The notes: generated by a model from the sequence alone, not told the origin. 64,000 nucleotides of DNA from Roseiarcus sp963832305 (GCA_963832305.1 CAWHTU010000007.1:54968-118967), one strand, 5' to 3'. Positions 8,220-16,944 are shown, counted from the stretch's first letter. Made by a program: numbers and translations.

Positions 8220-9449
8220 CTATTCCGCCGCGTGGCGCCGCGGCAGCGACGCCTTGTCCAGCGCCTGCGCGAGATCCTCGATCAGGTCGTCGGCGTCCTC
8301 GAGGCCGACCGACAATCGCAAGAGGCCCGGCGCGATGCCGAGCGCCGCGCGCTGCTCGGGCTTCAGCCGCTGGTGGGTCGTCGTCTCCGGATGGGTGATG
8401 AGGCTCTTGGCGTCGCCGAGATTGTTTGAGATGCCGATGATGGTGAGTGCGTTGGCGACCCGGAACGCCGCCGCCTTGCCGCCGGCGACCTCGAACGACA
8501 GCATCGTGCCGCCGGCCTCCATTTGCCGCCTTGCGAGGGCCGCCTGCGGGTGGTCGTCGCGGCCGGGATAGAGCGCGCGCTTGACCGCGGGATGACCGCT
8601 GAGGAAGTCGGCGATCTTCGCGGCGGCGCGGGTCTGAGCCGCAACGCGCACCGTCAGGGTCTCGAGCGACTTCAGCAGCGTCCAGGCGTTGAACGGTGAG
8701 AGACACGGCCCGGTCTGGCGCAGAAAATTATGAATGTGGTCGGCGATGAATTTCTCGCTCGCGAGGATCACGCCGCCGAGCACGCGTCCCTGGCCGTCGA
8801 TGTGCTTGGTCGCCGAATAGACGACGCAGTCGGCGCCGAGCTTCATCGGATGCTGCAATAGGGGGGTGGCGAACACATTGTCGACCACCAGCGTCGCGCC
8901 GGCGCCGTGCATGATCGCGGCGACGCCGGCGATGTCGACGATCTCGAGCGTCGGGTTGGTCGGCGATTCGAGGAACGCCGTCTTCGTGTTCGGGCGCACC
9001 GCTGCCCGCCACGCGTCGAGGTCCGCGCCGTCGACGAGGGTCGAGGCGACGCCGAAGCGCGGGAGCAACTCCTCGACCACATAGAGACACGAGCCGAATA
9101 GCGCCCGCGCGGCGACGATGTGGTCGCCCGCCTTGAGCTGGCCCATCAGCGAAGCGGTGACCGCGGCCATCCCGCTCGCCGTCGCCCGCGCCGCCTCGGC
9201 CCCCTCGAGCAGCGCCATCCGCCGCTCGAACATCGCAACCGTCGGGTTGGAGAAGCGCGAATAGACGAAGCCCGGCGCGTCGCCCTTGAAGCGCGCTTCC
9301 GAGATCTCCATCGTGTCGTAGAGATAGCCCTGGGTGAGGAACAGCGCCTCGGAAGTCTCTTCGTATTCCGACCGCAGCGTGCCGCCGTGGACGAGCTGCG
9401 TCGCCGGCCTCAGCGTCTTCGGATCGCGGGATTTGCGCGGGCTCGTCAT
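8220..9449 (-). CDS. metZ: O-succinylhomoserine sulfhydrylase
   Basis: A PLP enzyme of the Cys/Met metabolism family that makes homocysteine from an activated homoserine ester and sulfide. The 409 residues include TQLVHGG near the N terminus, YSRFSNPTVAMFERR and SGMAAVTASLMGQLKAGDH. The PLP-lysine region is YSATKHIDGQGRVLGG. ATG at 9449 (MTSPRKSRDPKTLRPATQ) is chosen over an upstream in-frame start because the family begins there and the leader contains a SAM-II riboswitch. Expression should fall when S-adenosylmethionine is abundant. Confidence 0.95.
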   Translation of the reverse strand: MTSPRKSRDPKTLRPATQLVHGGTLRSEYEETSEALFLTQGYLYDTMEISEARFKGDAPGFVYSRFSNPTVAMFERRMALLEGAEAARATASGMAAVTASLMGQLKAGDHIVAARALFGSCLYVVEELLPRFGVASTLVDGADLDAWRAAVRPNTKTAFLESPTNPTLEIVDIAGVAAIMHGAGATLVVDNVFATPLLQHPMKLGADCVVYSATKHIDGQGRVLGGVILASEKFIADHIHNFLRQTGPCLSPFNAWTLLKSLETLTVRVAAQTRAAAKIADFLSGHPAVKRALYPGRDDHPQAALARRQMEAGGTMLSFEVAGGKAAAFRVANALTIIGISNNLGDAKSLITHPETTTHQRLKPEQRAALGIAPGLLRLSVGLEDADDLIEDLAQALDKASLPRRHAAE

Positions 9450-9523
9450 CGTTTCAAGTCCTCTCGCGCGCAAACGCGCCTTGGGGGCTCGAGACGAGGC
9501 GAAGGTGTTAGGAGCGCCCCGAT

Positions 9524-9578
9524 CTTTTAGCCCGATGTTTAACGTGGCGGCAAGCCGACCGGCTCAAATGACCACGGG
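9524..9578 (-). promoter_or_regulatory. metZ: SAM-II riboswitch (metA motif) upstream of metZ
   Basis: On the minus strand, starting near 9578, the leader reads CCCGTGGTCATTTGAGCCGG, then TCGGCTTGCCGCCACGTTAA, then ACATCGGGCTAAAAGATC. This matches the SAM-II architecture: a first stem pairing CGTGG with CCACG, the internal GGCTTGC segment, the conserved GTTAAA, and a 3' CTAAA that forms the pseudoknot. It sits about 75 bases before the metZ ATG, the usual place in alphaproteobacteria, where SAM binding occludes translation. Confidence 0.93.
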
Positions 9579-9752
9579 AAAGGCCTCAATAGCCGGGAGG
9601 AAGCCTTGGCGTCAAGGCCAAGTCTTGGTTTAGGGTCAAAGCCAAATCAGCTTGGTTGCTTTCGACGTACACCGGACAGTCGAGATCGCGACCGGGGAAG
9701 TCCCAATCTGGGGAAGCGGTCACTCGCCCGAGTTAAGGGCGCCTGCAATCCA

Positions 9753-10733
9753 TCACTCCGACGCATGCATTTCTCTCCACCGGGCGGGGGGCGCTCCAAA
9801 TTCGCGCTTGAACGCCCGGCTGAACGCCTCTTCGGATTCATACCCGACCGAATAGGCAAGCTGCGCGATTGTCTTGCGCGTCTCGCGCAAGCTGAGCTTT
9901 GCGGTCTGCAGTCGCCAGAACGTAAGATATCGGATCGGCGGCATGCCGACGAACGACGAAAAGCGTTCAACAAATGCGCTGCGGGACAGCGCGACCTCTC
10001 TTGCCAGCGCTTCCGCGGACCAGGGTGCGTCGAGCTTGTGGTGGATCAAGGCCAGTGCCCGGCCGATGTGCGGGTCTTTGACGCCCTTGAGCCAGCCGAC
10101 GTCCTCCCCGGAAAGAGTGGATGCGTACTGGCGCACCGCCTCGGTCAACAGCGACTCGGAAAGCCGCGTGATGACGTCCGAAGAGGCCAATCGGCCCTCG
10201 GCCAGTTCGCTGGCAGCGAAGCGGACAGAGGCCTCGATCCATTCGCGAGACGCGGCATGGCGCATATCAATTTTGAGCGCCTTGGGCAGGGTTGAGAAGA
10301 GCGGATTATAAGATTCCTCGGTAGCGAGAAACCCGCATACGATGCGCGTCACGGCGCCACCCCCGCCGTGGAATATCCGAGAAAGGCCACCTTCCGGGGA
10401 CCGTTGAATGAGCTGGCGCGCGCTGACCGGTCGGACTCCCCGCTCGTTGGCCAAGGTGTGTTGATCATTCTGCGGGAAGAGTACGATCTCACCGGCGCCG
10501 ACTTCGACCATTGGCCCGTTATCCACGGCGACAAGAAGTCTGCCCTCGATCACGACATGATAACAGATCATCTGCGCTGAATGTCGTGGCAAAAGGCTCG
10601 CGCAGTCGTCAGACGTGACTTTGACGCTGATGCACCAAGGCGCAGTGAAGTGTCCGGATAGAAACGCGCTTCCCGTGAGCCGAACCGCGCGCAGCACTTC
10701 GGACAGCGGATCCATCGAAATCGCGGTTGTCAT
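9753..10733 (-). CDS. AraC family transcriptional regulator with cupin sensor domain
   Basis: 326 residues from ATG 10733 (MTTAISMDPLSEVLRAVRL); ATG 10715 is also possible. The N-terminal half is the cupin domain seen in many AraC regulators (DPLSEVLRAVRLTGSAFLSG, VVIEGRLLVAVDN, GEIVLFPQNDQHTLA). The C-terminal 100 residues form the double helix-turn-helix (AREVALSRSAFVERFSSFVG, then PPIRYLTFWRLQ and VGYESEEAFSRAFKREFG). It is divergent from the OsmC/monooxygenase group at 10.9-13.6 kb, so it may control those detoxification genes. Ligand unknown. Confidence 0.9.
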   Translation of the reverse strand: MTTAISMDPLSEVLRAVRLTGSAFLSGHFTAPWCISVKVTSDDCASLLPRHSAQMICYHVVIEGRLLVAVDNGPMVEVGAGEIVLFPQNDQHTLANERGVRPVSARQLIQRSPEGGLSRIFHGGGGAVTRIVCGFLATEESYNPLFSTLPKALKIDMRHAASREWIEASVRFAASELAEGRLASSDVITRLSESLLTEAVRQYASTLSGEDVGWLKGVKDPHIGRALALIHHKLDAPWSAEALAREVALSRSAFVERFSSFVGMPPIRYLTFWRLQTAKLSLRETRKTIAQLAYSVGYESEEAFSRAFKREFGAPPARWREMHASE

Positions 10734-10850
10734 TGGATTTGGACGAACGGTCAGATGATCCGGTCGCGCGATCATTCGAACCAACCTCGAGCAAGCGTAC
10801 TGGTTCGGCGTCCGGCGTGCCAAAGCGAACACGGCGCGGACGGCAACCAG

Positions 10851-11343
10851 GGCGACCAGGCCGAAAGGGCCGGCAGCCTCAAACCGCAACCTACGCTCAA
10901 ACGAGGAGAAAGAACATGTCCGCAACCCTGATGGTCTCCAAGGAGGCCGAGCGCACACCCGTTCCGATGAACGGCGTCGTTACGCCGGCGCTGCTCGCCA
11001 GAATCAACGCCGTCGGCGTCCAGCCGGAACTCGCCAAGCGATACCGCGTCTCATTGCGCTCCTCGGCGAGCGCATTCCTGGCGCGACGGCCGAGCTAGCC
11101 GGCGCGACTCATTTCATGATCGCGACCCCTGCAGGGCGCTGACCACGACCGGGGCGACCAGGCCGGAATGGGCCGGTAGCCTCGAACCGAAACCGACGCT
11201 CATACGAGGAGAAAGAACATGTCTGCAACCATGACAGTTTCCAAGGAGGCCAAGCGCACGCCCGTTCCGATGAACGGCGTCGATACGCCGGCGCTGTTCG
11301 CCACGATCAACGCCGTCGGCGCTGCGCCCGAACTCGCCAAGTT
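10851..11343 (+). repeat. imperfect direct repeat pair around OsmC start regions
   Basis: About 190 bases from 10851 to 11040 align with 11153 to 11343 at an offset of 302-303 bases. Both begin GGCGACCAGGCCG and include the leader, ribosome site and first 42 codons of the OsmC-family gene. The second copy continues into the whole gene. Substitutions are scattered and one single-base length difference precedes the start codon, so the duplication is not brand new. Confidence 0.8.
10916..11098 (+). pseudogene. truncated tandem copy of the OsmC-family gene
   Basis: The first 42 residues (MSATLMVSKEAERTPVPMNG, then VVTPALLARINAVGVQPELAK) are nearly the same as the N terminus of the intact OsmC-family gene at 11219. 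After that the similarity stops abruptly and an unrelated tail runs to a stop at 11098. The ribosome-site region (ACGAGGAGAAAGAAC) is shared too. This is a partial duplication that kept the promoter-proximal part only. It could still make a short peptide of about 60 residues, with no OsmC fold and no catalytic cysteine. Confidence 0.75.
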
Positions 11344-11821
11344 CCAGTTCCGCGCCAAGAGCCGCTGGCTTTCAGGCACACACAGCGAGAGCACGATGCA
11401 CGGCTTTTTCGGCGCGGGCGGCGAGCATACGCACATTGCTCCGTATACCGCTGAGGGCGATCATCCTGCCGTCCTGACCGGCGCTGACGCCGCGCCTTCG
11501 CCGGTGGAGTGGGTTCTCCATGCGCTGGCCTCGTGTCTAACCGCCGGTATTGGCACTGTATCGGCGGCGCGGGGGATTAAACTCAACAGGGTCGAGTCCA
11601 CGGTCGAGGGCGACATCGATCTGCGCGGCGTCCTCGGGCTCTCGGGCGACGTCCGCAACGGCTACCAGGGCATCAAGATTTCATTCGAGATCGACGGCGA
11701 CGCGAGTCCTGAAAAGCTCGAGCAAATCGTCATGCAGTCGAAGGCTCGGTCAGCCGTCTACGACATCCTCACCCACGGCGTCCCGGTCTCGATCGTCGTC
11801 AAGACGCCCGCGATCACCTAG
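11219..11821 (+). CDS. OsmC family protein (YhfA-like)
   Basis: 200 residues with an unusual N-terminal extension of about 40 residues before the OsmC fold (FQFRAKSRWLSGTHSESTMH). The conserved cysteine is seen in WVLHALASCLTAGIGTVSAA. The region where peroxide-reducing OsmC proteins carry a second cysteine reads QSKARSAVYDILTHG, with serine instead. This resembles the YhfA or C-terminal-Cys-lacking subgroup, so hydroperoxide reduction by the classical two-cysteine route is doubtful. ATG at 11219 follows GAGGAGAAAGAAC. It lies 63 bases upstream of the monooxygenase-like gene, probably the same transcript. Confidence 0.88.
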   Translation: MSATMTVSKEAKRTPVPMNGVDTPALFATINAVGAAPELAKFQFRAKSRWLSGTHSESTMHGFFGAGGEHTHIAPYTAEGDHPAVLTGADAAPSPVEWVLHALASCLTAGIGTVSAARGIKLNRVESTVEGDIDLRGVLGLSGDVRNGYQGIKISFEIDGDASPEKLEQIVMQSKARSAVYDILTHGVPVSIVVKTPAIT

Positions 11822-11884
11822 CCCGCCCGGCTGCCTGGCCTTGATCGGGCGGCCCCTCCAACTCTGCGAGAGGGACACGACATT

Positions 11885-13132
11885 ATGCGCAAGACTGACG
11901 TCATCATCATTGGCGGCGGCCAAGCGGGGCTGGCCATGAGCCGGAGCCTTGCCCTACGCAACATCGACCATGTGGTGCTGGAGCGCGGGCGCATCGGCGA
12001 GCGGTGGCGCTCGGAGCGCTGGCGCTCATTGCGCCTGCTGACGACCAGCGCAATGAGCGTTCTTCCCGGGTTGCCGCATGACGGAGACGACCGAGACGCG
12101 TTCATGCCGGCGTGGGCGTTCGCCGCTTATCTCGACCGCTACGCTCGAACTATGAACTCGCCCGTCATGAACGGCGTGGAAGTGACGGAAGTCGAACCGG
12201 CCGGCGCCGGATACCGCGTCTCGACAACCGCCGGCGAGTGGCGCTCGCGCGCTGTCGTTGTTGCGACGGGCGCTTGCGAGACGCCTTTCCGTCCCGCGAT
12301 GGCCCAGGCGCTCGCAACCTCGCTTCTCCAGTTGTTTCCGACAGACTACTGGGAGCCTGATCAGCTTCCGGAAGGCGGCGTGCTCGTAGTCGGCGCCTCC
12401 TCGACCGGCGCTCAGCTCGCCGAGGAGATCCACGAATCAGGGCGGCCGGTGACGCTTGCCGTCGGGGACCACACCCGCGTGCCTCGCCGCTATCGCGGAC
12501 GCGACATCTACGCCTGGATGGAGACTGCCGGCATCCTGGACGATCCGGCCCTCGAAGGGGGCAATCTTGATGCGGCCCGCCGCCAGCCGTCGTTGCAATT
12601 GGTAGGCCGCCCCGACAACCGCGACCTCGACCTGGGCGTTCTCGTTCGCTTGGGAGTGCGACTCGTGGGCAGGCTCACGGCTATCGATGGCGGAATCACA
12701 AAGTTCGCCGACGACCTCGATCGGACGACGAAGGCCTCGCATATCCGCATGCTGCGCATCCTCGACAGGATCGACGGATGCATCGGAGATCGTGGAGTCG
12801 AGGCGCTGGTCGCTGACCCCGCAGTCCGGATTCCCATTCTGGCCGCCGGCGGTTCGCCGGCGCTCGATCTCGAGAAAGAGGGCGTCCGGTCGGTCGTTTG
12901 GGCGACTGGCTATGTCCGCCGCTATCCGTGGCTCAAGGCGCCCGTTCTCGATCATGGCGGCGAGATCGTCCACCGCGGCGGTGTTACGCCTCTGCCTGGC
13001 CTCTACGTAATCGGGCTCACCTTCCTGCGCCGCCGGCGATCGTCGTTCATCGACGGCTGCGGACTCGACGCCGAAGACTTGGCGCCGGTTGTCGAGGCTC
13101 GCCTCGGGCGATCGACGCAAAAGGCGGCATGA
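11885..13132 (+). CDS. flavin-dependent monooxygenase-like NAD(P)/FAD-binding protein
   Basis: 415 residues of the CzcO/FMO-like group. The FAD-binding GxGxxG is at residues 8-17 (IIGGGQAGLAMSRSL). An FMO-like RWRSERWRSLRLLTTS segment follows, then a second dinucleotide fold at about residue 167 (VLVVGASSTGAQLAEEIHES), and a C-terminal VWATGYVRRYPWL, the WATGY-type motif of these enzymes. The final FIDGCGLDAEDLAPVV is also typical. These proteins oxidise diverse small molecules or transfer electrons to partner proteins. Located between OsmC and MAPEG genes, it suggests handling of reactive or xenobiotic compounds. Substrate unknown. Confidence 0.85.
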   Translation: MRKTDVIIIGGGQAGLAMSRSLALRNIDHVVLERGRIGERWRSERWRSLRLLTTSAMSVLPGLPHDGDDRDAFMPAWAFAAYLDRYARTMNSPVMNGVEVTEVEPAGAGYRVSTTAGEWRSRAVVVATGACETPFRPAMAQALATSLLQLFPTDYWEPDQLPEGGVLVVGASSTGAQLAEEIHESGRPVTLAVGDHTRVPRRYRGRDIYAWMETAGILDDPALEGGNLDAARRQPSLQLVGRPDNRDLDLGVLVRLGVRLVGRLTAIDGGITKFADDLDRTTKASHIRMLRILDRIDGCIGDRGVEALVADPAVRIPILAAGGSPALDLEKEGVRSVVWATGYVRRYPWLKAPVLDHGGEIVHRGGVTPLPGLYVIGLTFLRRRRSSFIDGCGLDAEDLAPVVEARLGRSTQKAA

Positions 13133-13196
13133 GAGACCAGTTCGGTCGCGGGAGGCCGCTGTGTCGACCGCCCGCGATCGCCGATGGGAGGTACCG

Positions 13197-13621
13197 ATGA
13201 ACGTCCCAGTCCTCGTCCTCTTGGGATTCGCGGCGTGGACGCTGATCATTCTGTCGGTCGGCGTCGGCGGCTACCGCTGGGCGCTCATACTTTCCGGGCG
13301 CGCCTCGGTCGCTGGGTGGCGAGCCGACGCGCCGCAGGGCGCCGACTGGTATCAGCGCGTCACGCGTGCGCACATGAATTGCGTCGAGAACCTGCCGGTC
13401 TATGGAGCGATTGTCGTAGCGCTGACGGTCGTGGGCTTGCGGAGCCTTTTTATCGACGGGCTCTCCGAGACCATGCTGGCCGCGCGGATCGGCAGACCTT
13501 GGTTCACGTCGCGCTGCGCCAGACTAACGCAGTCGTTAGTGTCCGGTTCACGCTGTTTTCCATCCAGCTGATCTGCATGTTCGCCATGGGGGCCGCCGCC
13601 GCGGCGGCAATGATACATTGA
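13197..13621 (+). pseudogene. MAPEG family membrane protein, apparent -1 frameshift
   Basis: The first 98 codons from ATG 13197 (MNVPVLVLLGFAAWTLIILS) match MAPEG proteins: YRVxRAHxNCVENLPxxG is present as QRVTRAHMNCVENLPVYGAI. At about 13493 the correct frame is lost, and it resumes one base out of phase as QTLVHVALRQTNAVVSVRFT, ending AAAAAAMIH at 13621. Restoring one C in GGC(C)AGACC joins the parts into a protein of about 141 residues with four membrane helices. The family includes glutathione-dependent membrane enzymes. A good ribosome site (GGGAGG) precedes the start. It may be a base-call error. Confidence 0.82.
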
Positions 13622-13865
13622 TGTGTTTGCGGGTGCGCAGACCACTTTGGCGGCCTGATGACCGATACCCGTTCGCCGCCCCATCGGCGAATGGCCGCCA
13701 TTTTGCGCGTTGCGAGATCGGCCGAGCGGTCATCGGCGTACGCAGGCGATTGAGGTTTGACCCCGGAGGCGAAGTCTTCCACTCAAGGCCCCCCTCCGCG
13801 TGGCCAAGCTTGGCTTCGAGGCTACGCGGCGCTAACAACGAAAGACCGCCTCGAGGCTTCCGCTA

Positions 13866-15047
13866 TTGCCGCCGACCCGATCCTCCCTTCCCGTGATCCT
13901 CGACGCCGCCGAGCCAGGCGTGGCCGACGCGCTGTTCTCGGCGCCGTTCGGCCTGTTCGGCAAGCAGAAGATCCGCGCCATGATCGGGCGCAAGCTGATC
14001 CGGGCGGAGACGGAGATCGAGCCCGCGCAGCTCCAGCCGGCGAGCCTGGACTTGAGGATCAGCAAGGAGGCCTACCGCGTGCGCGCGAGCTTCCTGCCGG
14101 GACGCGGATGCTCGGTGCGCGAGCGCCTGAAAAGCCTCAACGCCGAGCCGGTGTCGCTGGCCGGCAAGGGGGCGGTGCTCGAGAAGGGCATCGTCTATGT
14201 CGCGCGGCTGATCGAGCGGCTCGAGCTCAGGCCCAACCTTTCCGGCGCCGCAAACCCGAAGAGCTCGACCGGCCGGCTCGACATCTTCACCCGCCTCATC
14301 GTCGACGGCGGAGAGGCGTTCGACGACGTGCCGCTCGACTACAAGGGCGAGCTTTGGCTCGAAATCTCGCCGCGCAGCTTCAGCGTCCGGGTCAAGGCGG
14401 GGTCGAAACTGAGCCAGGTCCGGTTCCGCAGCCGCCACCCGCAGCAGCGCGACAGGCACACGTTCACCCTCGACGACGCCGGCATTCGCAAGCGGCACCT
14501 CTTAAGCCCGCTCGTCGACGGCGAGCTCGACTTGCGCGAGGGCGTGGTGCTCAGGATCGATCTCGGCGGCCTCGGCGAGAGCATCGTCGGCTATCGGGCG
14601 ATCAAGAACAGCGACGTCATCGACGTCAGTCGCCTGCGCGGCTACGCCATGGCGGATTTCTGGGAGCCGATCCACGCCCGCGAGGACCGGCGGCTGATCC
14701 TCGATCCCGACGAGTTCTATATTCTCGCGTCCCGCGAGAAGGTGCAGATCCCGGCCGATCTCGCCGCCGAGATGGCGCCGATCGACCCCGCGATCGGCGA
14801 GTTTCGCGTCCACTACGCCGGCTTCTTCGATCCGGGCTTCGGCCAGGGCGCCGACGGGCGCCCGTCCGCCCGCGCTGTCCTTGAGGTGCGCTCGCGCGAC
14901 GTGCCGTTCCTGCTCGAGGACGCCCAGCCGGTCGGGCGCCTCGTCTACGAAAAGCTTGCCGGCGCGGCGGACGAGCTCTACGGCTCCGACGCGAGCTCGA
15001 ACTACCAGCACCAGGGGCTGAAGCTGTCGAAGCACTTCCGGGTGTAG
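13866..15047 (+). CDS. dcd: 2'-deoxycytidine 5'-triphosphate deaminase, long form
   Basis: Deaminates dCTP to dUTP for thymidylate synthesis. This is the roughly 370-390-residue alphaproteobacterial form, two dUTPase-like folds in one chain, rather than the 190-residue E. coli form. Conserved blocks include QLQPASLDLRISKEAYRVRA, LEISPRSFSVRVKAGSKLSQ, DIDLGGLGES-like RIDLGGLGESIVGYRAIKNS and HYAGFFDPGFG. The C-terminal EVRSRDVPFLLEDAQPVGRL also stands out. The frame opens with TTG at 13866; a GTG at 13893 (VILDAAEPG) is an alternative start. A 49-base copy of its 3' part recurs at 16599. Confidence 0.9.
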   Translation: MPPTRSSLPVILDAAEPGVADALFSAPFGLFGKQKIRAMIGRKLIRAETEIEPAQLQPASLDLRISKEAYRVRASFLPGRGCSVRERLKSLNAEPVSLAGKGAVLEKGIVYVARLIERLELRPNLSGAANPKSSTGRLDIFTRLIVDGGEAFDDVPLDYKGELWLEISPRSFSVRVKAGSKLSQVRFRSRHPQQRDRHTFTLDDAGIRKRHLLSPLVDGELDLREGVVLRIDLGGLGESIVGYRAIKNSDVIDVSRLRGYAMADFWEPIHAREDRRLILDPDEFYILASREKVQIPADLAAEMAPIDPAIGEFRVHYAGFFDPGFGQGADGRPSARAVLEVRSRDVPFLLEDAQPVGRLVYEKLAGAADELYGSDASSNYQHQGLKLSKHFRV

Positions 15048-15055
15048 CGCGCGCA

Positions 15056-15082
15056 CGTCATGGCCGGGCTTGTCCCGGCCAT
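15056..15082 (+). repeat. palindromic dispersed repeat, copy 1 (hairpin after dcd)
   Basis: CGTCATGGCCGGGCTTGTCC continues into CGGCCAT. TGGCCGGG and CCCGGCCA form a perfect 8-bp stem around CTTGT, nine bases after the dcd stop. The element recurs at 16663 and, inverted and shorter, near 16752-16772. It could act as a REP-like element or mRNA 3' hairpin; there is no U tract, so a classical terminator is doubtful. Confidence 0.7.
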
Positions 15083-15252
15083 CTTCGTTCGTGGACGCGA
15101 TGGTTGAGCGCAGCCGCCTCAAGATTCGTACTGCGCGACGGAAGGGTTTAAGCAGATAGCGACGATATTGCTCCGTCGCGTCGAAATGTCGCGATGGAAA
15201 AATTGTCGCCGCGTAGCGGTGAAAGCCAAGCTCTCTCCTTCGAGGGGCCGGT

Positions 15253-16059
15253 ATGGATGTCAAGCGAGCCTTGCCGCGTCCGGAACTTCGAAGCGTCGTT
15301 CGCGCGTTCCTGGAGATACGCGTGGACTGGGGACCAAGCCTACGTTCCTGGCCGGTCGCTGCGCGACCGCACCAGATGCTCCAGTTCCATCTGGCTGAGC
15401 CATATCGGGTAAGTCACGACAATGCCCCGGTAAGCGTCTCACCGCGAACATATCTATCCGGTCCGCAGACCTATCAGCGCGCCCGGATTTATGAGTCGGG
15501 CCGGGTTCATGTTTTCAACATCCTGTTTCACCCGACTGGCCTGAACCGATTGGCCGGGATCAATATGGCGTCGCTGGTCAACGACGCCGCCGCGCCTTCG
15601 GATGTTCTCGGCAGATCTGCATTGGCCCTGGAGGACTCCGTACGCTTGGCGCCGGACTTTCCTTCCCGTGTCGCTTCGGTCGAACGTTGGGTCGCAATGA
15701 TGATGGAGAAGCGCGAACCCGACGTCGCGATCGAGCGCACATCCCGTCTGTTGATGGCCGCACGGGGCTGTTTGCGGATCGATAACCTCGTTCGGAGATC
15801 GGAGCTGAGCGCCAGCCAGTTTCAGCGTCGCTTCGCGATCGAAGTGGGAATGACGCCAAAACTGTTTGCGCGAACAATCCGGTTCGACGCCGCTATGGCC
15901 GCACACCACAACGCTCCCGACAGATCATGGACCGATATTGTCCATGAACTTGGGTATTTCGATCAGGCCCATTTTATCGGCGAATGCCGCGCTTTTGCCG
16001 GCGTGCTCCCAAGCGGCATCGTCGGCGATTGGGACAACACGCGTTTTCCGGCTGAATGA
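15253..16059 (+). CDS. AraC family transcriptional regulator
   Basis: 268 residues from ATG 15253. The N-terminal region has the DUF6597-like pattern of AraC regulators (FLEIRVDWGPSLRSWPVAAR, YLSGPQTYQRARIYESGRVH, FNILFHPTGLNRLAGI). The C-terminal domain has two helix-turn-helix units: VRRSELSASQFQRRFAIEVG with MTPKLFARTIRFD, and ELGYFDQAHFIGECRAFAG. It ends about 100 bases before a small exported DUF1330 protein on the same strand, which it may regulate. Effector unknown. The pair is bracketed by two copies of a dcd-derived sequence. Confidence 0.87.
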   Translation: MDVKRALPRPELRSVVRAFLEIRVDWGPSLRSWPVAARPHQMLQFHLAEPYRVSHDNAPVSVSPRTYLSGPQTYQRARIYESGRVHVFNILFHPTGLNRLAGINMASLVNDAAAPSDVLGRSALALEDSVRLAPDFPSRVASVERWVAMMMEKREPDVAIERTSRLLMAARGCLRIDNLVRRSELSASQFQRRFAIEVGMTPKLFARTIRFDAAMAAHHNAPDRSWTDIVHELGYFDQAHFIGECRAFAGVLPSGIVGDWDNTRFPAE

Positions 16060-16157
16060 CCAAAATTTACAATCGCCTTCGCCAACTCTCGCGCATGGTT
16101 CTCTGTCAGACGTGAGCATGAAGCATTGGATTCGATTCATTACGGAGGAAAGCAACA

Positions 16158-16550
16158 ATGAAATCCAGATATAAAATTGGCGCCGCTGTCATTGGCAGCT
16201 TTGTTCTTGGCGTTGGCGCATCAAGCATCTTGCACGCGCAGGCCAAGCCACCGGCATTTGTCTGGGCCGAAGTCGATATCAAAGATAGGGTCGGCTACTT
16301 CGGTAATTTTGTCGCCCAGGCGCAAGCCAACATAAAAGAAAGCGGCGGCAAGTACCTCGCCAACTCCAACCGCCGCGATGACCCTAACGTCGTTGGCTTG
16401 AACGGTCCAGCGCCGCCCGACGGTGTAACTCTCCTTCAGTTCCCCGATATGGAGGCGGTCAAGGCGTTCTTTGCGAAAATGGGTCCGCTCCAGGCGGATG
16501 TTGGCAGCAAGTACGCCACTTTCCACGTTGTCGCGATCGAGGGCAATTGA
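16158..16550 (+). CDS. exported DUF1330 domain protein
   Basis: 130 residues preceded by GGAGG at 16144. The N terminus is a signal peptide (KIGAAVIGSFVLGVGASSIL, cleaved after HAQA). The mature part has the DUF1330 pattern: FVWAEVDIKDRVGYFGNFVA, SGGKYLA, then LLQFPDMEAVKAFFAKMG and a final FHVVAIEG. The family has a dimeric alpha/beta-barrel fold related to ABM domains; its function is unknown. Exported versions are common in Hyphomicrobiales. Probably under the AraC-type regulator just upstream. Confidence 0.85.
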   Translation: MKSRYKIGAAVIGSFVLGVGASSILHAQAKPPAFVWAEVDIKDRVGYFGNFVAQAQANIKESGGKYLANSNRRDDPNVVGLNGPAPPDGVTLLQFPDMEAVKAFFAKMGPLQADVGSKYATFHVVAIEGN

Positions 16551-16598
16551 GCTGAAGTGACGTCGAGGGACGCGGCGTCCGCGCGCGCGGCGCCGGAG

Positions 16599-16690
16599 GC
16601 TCGCGCGACGCGCCGTTCCTGCTCGAGGACGCCCAGCCGGTCGGGCGGATGGCTCATTCAGTCGTCATGGCCGGGCTTGTACCGGCCATC
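16599..16690 (+). repeat. 49-base copy of dcd 3' coding DNA plus second palindromic repeat
   Basis: Bases 16599-16647 match dcd positions 14890-14938 (CTCGAGGACGCCCAGCCGGT is identical) with one substitution. After a short spacer, 16663-16690 repeats the CGTCATGGCCGGGCTTGT palindrome found just after dcd. Order and orientation are the same in both places, so the AraC/DUF1330 pair lies between two copies of the dcd tail. No gene is supported in 16551-17083 besides these repeats. Confidence 0.75.
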
Positions 16691-16944
16691 GGCGCCGCGC
16701 CGCTGGCGCGAAGCTCTTCGCCGCACGCCGCACGCTTGCGGGCGTTCGATGGGCCGAAAGCCCGGCCATGACGCGCGCGCACGACCCCGGAAGTGGCTAG
16801 CAACAAAATCGCGAAATTCTTTGCGATAATCAGAAAACTCTGTTAGCCTCGGCGATGTCGAAAGGAGCGCGCACACAAGGCCACGAAACACAACCGCAGG
16901 GCAGGGCGGCACAAAGAGGTTTTCTCGCCCGTGCCGTCGCCGCA

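Noticed and set aside
15056..15090. Classical Rho-independent terminator after dcd
   Set aside because: The hairpin is perfect, but no run of T follows, and the same element recurs elsewhere, so it is listed as a repeat.
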